NCBI RefSeq assembly: GCF_003217495.1
Contig: NZ_QJSW01000001.1
Coordinates: forward strand, 248,001-312,000
DNA: 64,000 nucleotides
Direction: 5' to 3'
Source: Paenibacillus barcinonensis
GTDB taxonomy: Bacteria > Bacillota > Bacilli > Paenibacillales > Paenibacillaceae
Position 1 is the first letter of the stretch, and the number at the start of each line of letters is the position of its first letter. Below are positions 36,738 to 45,478 of this stretch, piece by piece. The notes beneath the pieces are model-generated. The model saw only the letters and a program-made list of their open reading frames with translations. It was not told where the DNA came from and searched no databases. A program made the translations under genes and the position numbers.

Positions 36738-38554
36738 GGCATATCCTCCAGAATTGGAATGGAAAATGAAATCCGGGTGCCTCCGCCCTCGCTGCTATGC
36801 ACATCAAGCAGTGAATCGGCTCCGTAATGCAGCAGCAGTCTTTCATTGACATTACGTAGGCCATACCCGCCATCAGATAACGAGCTGCCAAACGATTTCT
36901 CCTGTAGCTGACCGCCTGATCGCAGCGCATTGCTTCCTTCTGCTCCGGCAATGAGGTTTGCCCGTAATTGGCCCAGCTTGTCCGCGGCCATTCCTGCACC
37001 ATCGTCCAGCACCAGAATATTCATACGCTCATCTCTCGCGTCCTTCTGAATCATAATCGTAATCGTACCCCCGCCTCCTGTTGGCTGAATACCGTGAAGC
37101 ATCGCATTCTCCACAAGCGGCTGCAGCAGTAGCTTTAGCATCATTTGCTGCTCCAGAGCAGGATCTACAATATAATGAAGCACAAACTGATCCGGGAAAC
37201 GAATAGACTGCACCCGCACATAATGACGGATATGTGCAATCTCCTGAGCAACCGGGCAATAATCCTGACCATTATTCAAGCTGATGCGCAGAAAATCACT
37301 CAATCCCTCCACCATATCTGCGATTCGACTTTCATTGGACATCAGCGCAATCCAATGAACGGAAGAGAGCGTGTTATACAGAAAATGGGGATTAATCTGT
37401 GCCTGAAGCACACGCAGATCTGCCTCCTTTTTGCGAGCCTCCCCGCGGATAACCTCTTCCTTCAGCAGCTGGATATGCTCGCCAAGCAGGTTATAACTCT
37501 CGCCCAGCCTGCCAATCTCATCATTGCTCACGGATTGAAACAAGGGAAGCGGACGTTTCGGATCAATTCTCGACAGATGCCGGGTCAACAGAAGCAGCGG
37601 TCTCGTAATCCGGCGAACAGTGAACCAGATCAGACCCCCACTGATGAGAGCCGACATAGCCACTGCTATTGCCGTTAGAATCAAAATGTAACTATTCTCG
37701 GAACGATACTGCTCGTAAGGGACCGTTCCGACCAAAGTCCAGCCTGTTAATTCCTCAGGATAGTACAGCACGGTACGCTTGTGTTTCTTCTCACCGTATA
37801 TCGCCGTTCCGCTGCGCCCCTTCTGAATACGCAGCATAAGGCCAGGCTCCAGATCAGATACATGCTGTCCAAGTCTGGGCTTGTCCATGGAGGATAAAAT
37901 CTCACCGGAGCTTCCGATCAGTTCCAGCCTGCCCTCCCCTCTGCCAAGCCCCAATGCGGGCCATCCTTTGGATATCACTTTCTCATCCAGACTGATCGCA
38001 AGCCAGCCGATCAGACGATAATCATGAATGCTGCGGATCGGACGAATTAAAGTAATGACATTCTGAATACCGGCGTAGTTTCGGACCGGATAGACGCCCG
38101 TCCATCGTTTGTCTGACTCCCCGCTTGGTGCCGGGGGATTGTAGATGCTTGCACCGTCTGCCTCGTACCAGGTGGCTGTTGATAAAGCTGCATCAAAACG
38201 CCCGGGATATATCGCTATGTTGGCTATATATTTTTTGGAGGCAGCCAGGTTGGTCATTCTGCCCAAAATGTCGATGCGATCCCGTTCATGATCCTCGTTA
38301 CGGCTTAAATACTGCTGAATATCACGTTCTCCAATCAGGAAAATGGATAAATTCTCGGCATCCTGAAGCATATATCGGAGGTTGGCCTCAACCTGTTTCA
38401 GCGTATCCATACCCGACAGCTTCGTTTTTTCCTCTGTAATGCGCGAGGAGAACAGAAAAGCAAACAGCCCCAGCGCCAGAAGCGGCACAATCATCGAGGC
38501 TGCAACTACTACGGATAACTTACGCTGTAGTGAAGATGTAAGCCAGCGAACCAA
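36734..38554 (-). CDS. YesM-like sensor histidine kinase (mannoside locus)
   Basis: The product has 606 residues. Helix 1 is at ~14-36, an extracellular sensor at 40-285, helix 2 at ~288-312, then HAMP, phospho-His H390 (QINPHFLYNTLSSVH) and an ATPase domain with QPLVENAMLHG, LDDGAGM and GYGLRNVNERL. The TTG start at 38554 is 7 nt after AGGAGG. It lies between the permeases and the regulator gene, so importer, sensor, regulator and enzyme form one unit. Confidence 0.9.
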   Translation of the reverse strand: MVRWLTSSLQRKLSVVVAASMIVPLLALGLFAFLFSSRITEEKTKLSGMDTLKQVEANLRYMLQDAENLSIFLIGERDIQQYLSRNEDHERDRIDILGRMTNLAASKKYIANIAIYPGRFDAALSTATWYEADGASIYNPPAPSGESDKRWTGVYPVRNYAGIQNVITLIRPIRSIHDYRLIGWLAISLDEKVISKGWPALGLGRGEGRLELIGSSGEILSSMDKPRLGQHVSDLEPGLMLRIQKGRSGTAIYGEKKHKRTVLYYPEELTGWTLVGTVPYEQYRSENSYILILTAIAVAMSALISGGLIWFTVRRITRPLLLLTRHLSRIDPKRPLPLFQSVSNDEIGRLGESYNLLGEHIQLLKEEVIRGEARKKEADLRVLQAQINPHFLYNTLSSVHWIALMSNESRIADMVEGLSDFLRISLNNGQDYCPVAQEIAHIRHYVRVQSIRFPDQFVLHYIVDPALEQQMMLKLLLQPLVENAMLHGIQPTGGGGTITIMIQKDARDERMNILVLDDGAGMAADKLGQLRANLIAGAEGSNALRSGGQLQEKSFGSSLSDGGYGLRNVNERLLLHYGADSLLDVHSSEGGGTRISFSIPILEDMP

Positions 38555-38583
38555 CTCTGTTCCTCCTTTGGATGCGCTCTCAT

Positions 38584-39459
38584 TTACCCCTTGACTGCAC
38601 CCGCTGTCATGCCCTTCATCACCTGTTCCTGAAAGATCAGATATACAATAATGGTAGGAATAACGGACAAGGTCATCGCAGCAAGGGTTAAACCATAGTC
38701 GGTCTGATATCCATCTGCAAAGTTCGCAATGGCAAGCGGTAACGTTTTCAATCCGGTTTTATTAATAAACACCAGCGCAAAAGAAAAGTCATTCCACGCA
38801 TGCAGAAAGCTCAAAATCGTCACGGTTGAGAGCGCAGGCAGAGACATCGGGAGCATGATTCGTGTAAAAAGCCCCCACAATCCCGTGCCATCCATGAACG
38901 CCGCCTCTTCAATGTCACGCGGAATGCTAATCAGATACGCAGTAAGCACAAAGATCGCTGTAGGCAGTGCAAAAGCAGTATACGGCAGAATTAAAGCCCA
39001 GTAGGTGTTCAAAAGAGACATCTGTTTCATCAAGATAAATAATGGCACGAGTGTGCTATGAATCGGAATAAGCATTCCCACTACAAAAAATGTCATCACA
39101 AGGCCTTTCCAGCGAAACTGGAATCGGGCCAGAATAAAGGAGGCCAGTGCCGCGATAAACAGTGTTAGCACCAGTGACCCCGTAGACACAATCATTGAAT
39201 TGCCAAAAGCAGTTCCCAGCTTCGAGCTCTCCCAGGCGTTCACGAAATTGGCTGCATGCCAGTTAGCTGGCAGACCAAAAGGCCTGCTGTAAAAATCCTC
39301 GTTTGTTTTGAACGCACTAAGCACAAGCCAATAAAACGGATACAATGTTAAAATACCATATACCGTAAGCAGCGTCCAAACGATTCCGCTGCGCATCCGG
39401 CGAATTGAATGCCCTGCTGGACCTCTCGATGTTTGCATCGACACAGGTGAAACTCGCAT
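38584..39459 (-). CDS. Carbohydrate ABC transporter permease (MalG type), mannoside locus
   Basis: The product has 291 residues with six membrane helices. The EAA loop reads IEEAAFMDGTGLWGLFTRI. The C-terminus QEQVMKGMTAGAVKG is typical. The N-terminal ~25 residues are polar. ATG start with GGAGGAG. It pairs with the upstream MalF-type permease. Confidence 0.9.
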   Translation of the reverse strand: MRVSPVSMQTSRGPAGHSIRRMRSGIVWTLLTVYGILTLYPFYWLVLSAFKTNEDFYSRPFGLPANWHAANFVNAWESSKLGTAFGNSMIVSTGSLVLTLFIAALASFILARFQFRWKGLVMTFFVVGMLIPIHSTLVPLFILMKQMSLLNTYWALILPYTAFALPTAIFVLTAYLISIPRDIEEAAFMDGTGLWGLFTRIMLPMSLPALSTVTILSFLHAWNDFSFALVFINKTGLKTLPLAIANFADGYQTDYGLTLAAMTLSVIPTIIVYLIFQEQVMKGMTAGAVKG

Positions 39460-39474
39460 GAGTGCTCCTCCTCC

Positions 39475-40365
39475 CTATCCCTTTTCTTTGCGTCCACGGC
39501 TGGTTACCCACTGACTTGTTCCAATAAGAAGCAAGGAAATCAACACGATGGTGGTTGAGATGGCACTGCCGAAGCCGTAGCGATACGTCGCAAACGTCGA
39601 GTTATACATATACGTAGCAAGCAGCTCCGTTGCGTGAGCCGGCCCGCCTTTTGTCATAATGTAGACCAGATCAAAGGACTTCAGACTACCCGAAATACAC
39701 AAAATAATAGCCACCTGAACCGTACCCCAAATCATCGGCAGCGAGATGGATACAAGCTTGCGTCCCCCGGATGCACCGTCTATTTTGGCAGCGTCATGAA
39801 TTTCTCCCGGAATGTTCTGGAGCGCTGAGATGAAAATAATCAGGTACAGCCCGACAAAGCTCCAGAGCAGCGGCGGCACAAGTGAGAAGATCGCAAGCTT
39901 TGCATCGGATAACCACTGCAGCTTCCAGCTCTCCAGCCCGAGCGCATCCAGCAGAAAGTTCAGAATGCCGATCTGCGGATGATAAATGTACTGCCAGATC
40001 ATGCCGATGACCACCGTGGACAGAACCATCGGCAGAAATACAGCAGAACGTAAAAATCGCTGTAGCGGATTGCTCTTGTGCAGCATCACTGCCAGCATCA
40101 AAGCTAATGGAATCTGGCCGAACACTGAAGCCAGTACAAAAATGACGTTATTTTTCAAGGCTCGCCAGAAGATCGTATCATTCCATATTTCTACATAGTT
40201 GCTCAGACCAATATACGAAGCTGCTCCAATGCCCGACCAGTTGAAAAATCCATAATACGCCGACCACACAACCGGAACAAACACAAACAATGCATAGATG
40301 ATCACTGCCGGGGCCAAGCCCAGCATAATGAAACGTCGGCTTCGCAGTGCGTTCAATCGGTTCAC
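39475..40365 (-). CDS. Carbohydrate ABC transporter permease (MalF/UgpA type), mannoside locus
   Basis: The product has 296 residues with six helices, starting IMLGLAPAVIIYALFVFVPVV. The EAA loop reads IHDAAKIDGASGGRKLVSI. The start is not certain: the GTG at 40365 is only 2 nt after GAGGGGAA, and an in-frame TTG three codons later is better spaced. A GC-rich hairpin with T tail separates it from the binding-protein gene. Confidence 0.88.
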   Translation of the reverse strand: MNRLNALRSRRFIMLGLAPAVIIYALFVFVPVVWSAYYGFFNWSGIGAASYIGLSNYVEIWNDTIFWRALKNNVIFVLASVFGQIPLALMLAVMLHKSNPLQRFLRSAVFLPMVLSTVVIGMIWQYIYHPQIGILNFLLDALGLESWKLQWLSDAKLAIFSLVPPLLWSFVGLYLIIFISALQNIPGEIHDAAKIDGASGGRKLVSISLPMIWGTVQVAIILCISGSLKSFDLVYIMTKGGPAHATELLATYMYNSTFATYRYGFGSAISTTIVLISLLLIGTSQWVTSRGRKEKG

Positions 40366-40381
40366 TTCCCCTCGCTAATCT

Positions 40382-40409
40382 AAAAACCCCTCCCCTCCCG
40401 GGAAGGGGA
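40382..40409 (-). terminator. Intercistronic hairpin between binding protein and permeases (mannoside locus)
   Basis: CCCCTTCCCGGGAGGGG on the minus strand can fold into a tight GC-rich stem and is followed shortly by TTTTT. It should act as a leaky terminator that favours binding-protein expression. Confidence 0.6.
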
Positions 40410-40476
40410 AATCCCTTGTGATTACCTTCGCTCATTCACTTACCCACAGCTGCAGTCAGTACGTATGTTCTGAGGC

Positions 40477-41790
40477 CTATTGACTCACCGCATTTGCTTG
40501 AGCCGCCTGGATTCGGCCCGCTATATCCTCCGCTTTGCCGCCCATCAGCAGCTCCTGCAGGCCGTTATTAATGACCTCAACGGTAGCCGAGCCCAGCTTC
40601 GAATCGTATACCGGCGTAATTTTCACTTCCTGCATGAGATCGTACAGCTCGACAAACAGTGGATGTGCCTTCGTTTTATCCAGTTCAATCTTGTAGCTCA
40701 CGAGTGTGCTGCTGTCCAGCGTAGCTTTCTGACCCTCCGGGCCAGCGAGTGCATAGAACAGCTGCATGGCAGCTTCTTTTTGAGCACCACTTAATTTTTT
40801 GCTAACACCCAGCCCCGTTCCGACCACACCTGACGTTGTTCTTGCTTCACCTTGACCGCCCTTCACCGGAGGCAGAATCGTAATATGTGTGTTGTTCAAT
40901 ACGTTTTCGGGAGCATTGTTGACCAGGTTAGCCAGCGCCCAGCCGCCATTCATGACCATCGCTGTTTTCCCTTGAAAATAGAGCTGCATCATCTGTGTTT
41001 CATCAATACTGTTAAATCCGTCCTGAAAAGCCTTCATGTTGCCAAGCTCCTGCATTCGATTCAGCGCATCCAAAAACACAGGGTCTGTAAAGCTTGCCCC
41101 ATCCTGGGCTACCGCCTTCAGAAACCAGTCCGTACCCGTTACCCGGTCCGCCAGTGTACTAAAAATCGTAGATTGCGCAACCCAATTTGTTTTGTTACCC
41201 AGCGCCATCGGAATAATGCCCTTGTCATTGAAGGCAGCAATCGCTTTCTCCAGCTCAGCCCACGTTTCAGGCACCTTGACGTTATGCTCCTTGAACAGTG
41301 CCTCATTGTAATAAATAAAAGAGCTTGGCGCCAGATTCATCGGTACCGAATAAATGTTGCCGTCCACCGTATATCCATCCAGCGCACTCGGAATAAAGTT
41401 GTTTTTCCATTCCGGCTTCGCATCAAGCTCTGCGTTAATCGGCTGCAGCAGATCTCCCTTCACAAACTCCTTGGTCATCGCATCCGGCCACATTACAAAC
41501 AGATCGGGCATCTCATTCGCTGCCGCGACTGTGCGCAGCCTTGTCTTCAGTCCATCCGTTGGCAGTCCTTCATCCACCACTTCAATGTCCGGGTGTGCCG
41601 CACGGAAATCCTCAATGATCTGACGCATGGCTACCGCCTTGGCATCCTGTCCAGTCCAGTTGTGCCAGATCGTCACAGCGACCTTGTCCCCCCCGCCGCC
41701 TGCTTCGGACGAATCATTATTGGTGCACCCTGCCAGAACGATCGTGAACAGGGTCACTGCCAGCATGCCTGAAAGCCATCTTTTCAACAT
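40477..41790 (-). CDS. Extracellular solute-binding lipoprotein, mannoside locus
   Basis: About 437 residues: lipobox VLAGC (C22), then an acidic/Gly linker (AGGGGDK) and a cluster B-type (MalE/UgpB-like) sugar-binding fold: VTIWHNWTGQDAKAV, a central MNLAPSSFIYYNEALFKE and GKTAMVMNGGWAL. The start is the ATG at 41790 with AAGGGGGAG; an upstream in-frame ATG at 41862 lies within the promoter region. First gene of the unit. Ligand inferred to be manno-oligosaccharides from the beta-mannosidase. Confidence 0.88.
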   Translation of the reverse strand: MLKRWLSGMLAVTLFTIVLAGCTNNDSSEAGGGGDKVAVTIWHNWTGQDAKAVAMRQIIEDFRAAHPDIEVVDEGLPTDGLKTRLRTVAAANEMPDLFVMWPDAMTKEFVKGDLLQPINAELDAKPEWKNNFIPSALDGYTVDGNIYSVPMNLAPSSFIYYNEALFKEHNVKVPETWAELEKAIAAFNDKGIIPMALGNKTNWVAQSTIFSTLADRVTGTDWFLKAVAQDGASFTDPVFLDALNRMQELGNMKAFQDGFNSIDETQMMQLYFQGKTAMVMNGGWALANLVNNAPENVLNNTHITILPPVKGGQGEARTTSGVVGTGLGVSKKLSGAQKEAAMQLFYALAGPEGQKATLDSSTLVSYKIELDKTKAHPLFVELYDLMQEVKITPVYDSKLGSATVEVINNGLQELLMGGKAEDIAGRIQAAQANAVSQ

Positions 41791-41824
41791 CTTTATACTC
41801 CCCCTTGAGCATTGGATATCTGTT

Positions 41825-41830
41825 ATTGTA
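41825..41830 (-). promoter_or_regulatory. -10 box of the mannoside operon
   Basis: TACAAT on the minus strand, about 35 nt before the binding-protein start. The -35 region at the usual distance (TACGGT) is poor, which suits activation by the AraC-type regulator of this locus. Confidence 0.4.
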
Positions 41831-41832
41831 AA

Positions 41833-41846
41833 TGGTAACGCTATCA
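41833..41846. promoter_or_regulatory. cre-like site in the mannoside promoter
   Basis: TGGTAACGCTATCA is near-palindromic and matches the Bacillus cre consensus TGWNANCGNTNWCA with one mismatch. It sits between the -35 and -10 regions, a classical position for CcpA repression. Confidence 0.45.
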
Positions 41847-41907
41847 TACCGTAAGGAGACAATACGCGGATGCAGGGGTGAATTATATCGGATGCTCTTT
41901 TCTAACA

Positions 41908-41960
41908 AAAAAAAAGCCCCCCCCACAAGCGATATCATCATTGTACCTTTAATGATATCA
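41908..41960 (-). terminator. Terminator of the acyltransferase gene
   Basis: On the minus strand GATATCATT...AATGATGATATC forms a hairpin, followed by a G8 run and then nine T. The 41791-42092 gap holds only this, the mannoside promoter and the cre-like site. Confidence 0.6.
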
Positions 41961-42092
41961 CTCTCGGAGAGCTCTTCTATAAATGGTGGATGGACATACA
42001 TCCCATCCACATCCGTATAAGATAAAAAATAAATAAGTTCGAAATCAGTTGAGAGAAACGGTAATCCGTTTTCGTTTTGATAAACGCATGAA

Positions 42093-44183
42093 TTATTGAA
42101 TACTGTTCTTCACCAATGCTGCAAAAGCTTCAGAACCTGTGACGGTCAGATGCACACCGTCTTTCTCAAAATATTCATCATGACCCTCACTTGCCCCATA
42201 CCAGTCAATAAGCGAAACATTGCTGTAGTCCGAGGCTGCTTCCTCCAGAGCCTTGTTAACCGTCCGCTCCCAAGGACGCGGAACACGAACTGTCACAAGG
42301 TACACATGGCTTTCATCCTTCAAGCCGTCCAGCACGGCCTTCAAACTTTTGGAATTAAATGAACCGTTCGTTCCAAGCTCAAGCACCACCTGACTGCCCA
42401 GCCGTTTGTTTCGCTTCATATCCTGGAGCACGTCTCCGGCCTGCCACATCTGGCGACCGATATGACCATCCACATAGACACCGCCGATACTCTGCTCCAG
42501 ATACGGCTTGGCATCCAGAATGACCGAGTCTCCAATAATGGTATAATTAATGGTGCCATCCTGTACGACAGGCTTGGATGGTATAGCCGCTTTGACAGAA
42601 TCCGCTTTGTCCTTATTCCCGTTCGCAGGCTCGGACCCGGATTGATCTGCTTGCCCGTTATCCGCCACAGAAGAACTTGAATCAGGTTTGTTGTCTGATG
42701 CTTCATTCTTCTGACCTTCAATTCCGCTAGAGGAATCGTTTGTCTTCGAGGGTCTGGAACCTGCTGCATCCCCGGCTTCCGGCTTGTTATTCTCTTCCGG
42801 TTTGCCTTTGCCACCTGATTCCGAACCTGCTTGAACATCCTGATTCGTTTTATCAGAACCTGCCGATTTCGTTCCAGCCGGAAGAACGTTCTGACCCTTT
42901 TCTTCTGCAGACTTCTCTCCGTTTAACACCGTAGACATCGACACTGCATGAGAATCGGAATTGGCTGCAACAGGCAGCACCATCTGAGACACACTGTAAC
43001 ACAACAACAGAAGTGTCATTAACAGCCCTGTACGTTTCCACCACACATGACGGGGAACGAGGGACGTCCGGCTTCTTCCCCACAACCTGGACAAGGAGTC
43101 ACGGAAGCCATTATACCGTATCGGGTTTTCAATATATTTTAATGACATGGACGCGAGTATTACCGTTGCTATCACCTGAAGCACCATACGCACAGGATGT
43201 GAACCCCCCGTATCTACAACCGGACTCGTTAATACGATAACCGGATAGTGCCACAGATACATTCCATAGGAACGTTCACCAATCCAGCGAAGTGGCTTGG
43301 CACCAATGATGCGAGCCAATAAAGATGAGGGATGAGCAAGCACGGCGACAAGGACAGTCGCGGCAACAGCCTGCAGCACCATGCCCCCTTGATACAGGAA
43401 TGAATCATACTCACTGGTGTTCAGCATCATATAGATCAACACGGCAAGAGCACCCAGGCCCGCAGCATCCAATGCCATCCGGTTCATCGCAGGTAGCGCA
43501 TCGGAGAGCTTGCGACTCGGCCAGACTACAGCTAATGCAGCCCCGGCCAGCAGAGCAAATGCACGGGTATCTGTTCCATAGTATACTCGGCTGGGGTCCA
43601 GATCAGGGTTATACATAATCACCATTGCACCGGCAGACAATTCCGCTGCAACAACGATGAACACGACCAGCCATCCTTTTCTTTTGAACAACATAATGGC
43701 AGCGATCAGTAGCAGTGGCCAGACCAGATAAAACTGCTCCTCTACAGCGAGCGACCAGAAATGTCCAAAAGGTGATGGTGGCCCGAAGCTTTCGAAATAG
43801 GAAACGTGGTGAAAAATATACCACCAATTACTTATGTACATCATCCCGGATAGAATATCCCCTCGCAATGAGGCAAGCCGGGACGGGTCCGTGCATGCCA
43901 GCCAGAGCATGACTGCCGCTGTCATTGTCAGCATTCCTGGCAGCAGGCGCCTGAACCGCCTGAACCAGAAATCCACGAGCGAGATGCGCCCATGCTCCCG
44001 CCACTGAGATAAGAGAATATCCGTGATCAGGTAACCGGACAGAACAAAAAATATACCAACACCGAGCAAGCCGCCCGGAATAAAATCCAAATTGAGATGA
44101 TACGCGATTACGCCAAGTACCGCGATAGCCCGCAGGCCATCCAGACCGTTCATATGCCTCTTTTTTTTCACTGCTTGTGACAT
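42093..44183 (-). CDS. OatA-like membrane acyltransferase (AT3 plus SGNH domain)
   Basis: About 696 residues. The N-terminal ~370 residues form an Acyl_transf_3 domain with ten or so helices (GLDGLRAIAVLGVIAYHLN, the conserved FFVLSGYLIT and the WSLAVEEQFYLVWPL motif). A Ser/Asn/Lys/Gly-rich linker (about 415-540) leads to an extracytoplasmic SGNH hydrolase domain with IGDSV, ELGTNGSF and DGVHLT. This is the plan of OatA, which O-acetylates peptidoglycan muramic acid; other cell-surface sugars are possible. The start is the ATG at 44183, 8 nt after AAGGAGG; 37 upstream in-frame codons are unlikely to be translated. Confidence 0.87.
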   Translation of the reverse strand: MSQAVKKKRHMNGLDGLRAIAVLGVIAYHLNLDFIPGGLLGVGIFFVLSGYLITDILLSQWREHGRISLVDFWFRRFRRLLPGMLTMTAAVMLWLACTDPSRLASLRGDILSGMMYISNWWYIFHHVSYFESFGPPSPFGHFWSLAVEEQFYLVWPLLLIAAIMLFKRKGWLVVFIVVAAELSAGAMVIMYNPDLDPSRVYYGTDTRAFALLAGAALAVVWPSRKLSDALPAMNRMALDAAGLGALAVLIYMMLNTSEYDSFLYQGGMVLQAVAATVLVAVLAHPSSLLARIIGAKPLRWIGERSYGMYLWHYPVIVLTSPVVDTGGSHPVRMVLQVIATVILASMSLKYIENPIRYNGFRDSLSRLWGRSRTSLVPRHVWWKRTGLLMTLLLLCYSVSQMVLPVAANSDSHAVSMSTVLNGEKSAEEKGQNVLPAGTKSAGSDKTNQDVQAGSESGGKGKPEENNKPEAGDAAGSRPSKTNDSSSGIEGQKNEASDNKPDSSSSVADNGQADQSGSEPANGNKDKADSVKAAIPSKPVVQDGTINYTIIGDSVILDAKPYLEQSIGGVYVDGHIGRQMWQAGDVLQDMKRNKRLGSQVVLELGTNGSFNSKSLKAVLDGLKDESHVYLVTVRVPRPWERTVNKALEEAASDYSNVSLIDWYGASEGHDEYFEKDGVHLTVTGSEAFAALVKNSIQ

Positions 44184-44656
44184 GCGCGCCCCTCCTTGTA
44201 ACTGCCAATCCACATCCACGGTGATCGGGGCATTTTGGAACCTTCGGTCGTTCTGGTTGTTATTAACATACGTATTGCACCTTCCATCTTTCATTTACAA
44301 CATAAAGAAGACGTTTTGCCTATAGATTTAGTTGTATACATGGTACATCTGATATCTATTTTATCGTGAGATCACGATTACGATTAGTATTATACGCCCG
44401 AAATCAGCTCGAACACGTTACAAGAATAGTTACAATCGAGTTGATTTCATGTAACCTTTCCTGCCAGTATAACCAGCTGTAAAATCATACTGCAAAATGA
44501 TCGTTTAATATAGCCCTTTTTATCTTCTGGGCAAAATTACCTTGCCTCTAAAATAGAAAAAAGCTGCCGACTTGCTCAGCAGCCACTATCCATTATAAAC
44601 CGATCTGCAACCGGATTGAAAGTTTTGCTTCGAATTGCATCTTCTTGCCTAGGACT
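44184..44656. other. Gene-free region with a palindrome, between acyltransferase and flavin reductase
   Basis: 473 bp, AT-rich. It holds the leader of the acyltransferase gene, a perfect palindromic motif ATCGTGA-GA-TCACGAT at 44363-44378, and at 44556-44585 the flavin reductase terminator. No coding potential was seen. Confidence 0.45.
44556..44585 (-). terminator. Terminator of the flavin reductase gene
   Basis: GGCTGCTGAGCAAGTCGGCAGC on the minus strand folds with a GCTGC/GCAGC stem and is followed by six T. Confidence 0.65.
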
Positions 44657-45217
44657 CTAGAGGTGGAACGGATGAACTTTTTCCGCAGCATCTGCATCCA
44701 GAATACGATAACTGGAACGTCCCGTGTACATCGGAATCTGGAGCTTTTCCAAATCTACCATGCCATTCTCCAAAAAATAATAATCGTCCCGATACCGCTG
44801 CATCACTTCACCTGCAATCCACTCATGATCACCATAGGTGGTAATATTAATCACCTTACATTCATAAGCAAAGTAAGCATCGTCCAGAACAGGCACATTC
44901 ACCTTCAACCCATTGCTGTACGTAATACCAAACCTGGAGAATTTGTCCGTATCCTTACCGCTAAAAGTTCCCGCTGCCTGAATCCATTCTGAACGTTGGG
45001 CAGGCAAAAAATGGACACCGAATACACCACTCCGCTCGATTAATTGATATGAATACGTTTCTTTCCGAAGCGAAATGCCGTATACACCTGGAGAGGACCC
45101 GATATACGTATGCCACCCAGAGGCCATTACATTTTGTCTATCTCCATCACGCGAGGTAACTACAGCAACCATGCCGGGATAAGAATAAAACATCGGCTCA
45201 TCAATCGGTTTATGCAT
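44657..45217 (-). CDS. Flavin reductase-like FMN-binding protein
   Basis: The product has 186 residues with the split-barrel flavin reductase domain: MVAVVTSRDGDRQNVMASGW, SLRKETYSYQLIERSGVFGVHFLP (in two parts), then FSGKDTDKFSRFGI. This is the flavoredoxin/DIM6 type, which binds FMN and reduces it with NAD(P)H or passes electrons on. The partner is unknown; the FAD monooxygenase 13 kb away is not an obvious one. ATG start with GAGGGGG. Monocistronic. Confidence 0.82.
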   Translation of the reverse strand: MHKPIDEPMFYSYPGMVAVVTSRDGDRQNVMASGWHTYIGSSPGVYGISLRKETYSYQLIERSGVFGVHFLPAQRSEWIQAAGTFSGKDTDKFSRFGITYSNGLKVNVPVLDDAYFAYECKVINITTYGDHEWIAGEVMQRYRDDYYFLENGMVDLEKLQIPMYTGRSSYRILDADAAEKVHPFHL

Positions 45218-45404
45218 TATGCCCCCTCTTTCCAGTTTATTTCATCCTTATTTTCATTATAATGGAATTTAAAGCGGCTTGAAAAGAATTATTTTAAAAC
45301 ATTTTGCGTCGATTTTCCTCTCTGTTGCTGATTGATGATTTCGCTCTAAGATCGTTATCAGCATGGAACGGCTTAAACAGTAGCTTCTTCATAACGCGCC
45401 TTGG

Positions 45405-45446
45405 AAAATATAAAGAAATACGGCAGCATGACAACCATGCCGCCGC
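45405..45446 (-). terminator. Terminator of nrdJ
   Basis: CGGCGGCATG pairs with CATGCTGCCG (one G-T pair) around a 5-nt loop on the minus strand, followed by a T-rich tail. No gene is seen in the rest of 45218-45478. Confidence 0.6.
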
Positions 45447-45478
45447 CCTGACACGCCGTATAGCTTTTGTGAAAACAA

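Noticed and set aside
41717..42010. Minus-strand frame of 97 residues overlapping the mannoside binding-protein start
   Set aside because: It runs through a terminator, promoter and a real gene in another frame; the composition is not protein-like.
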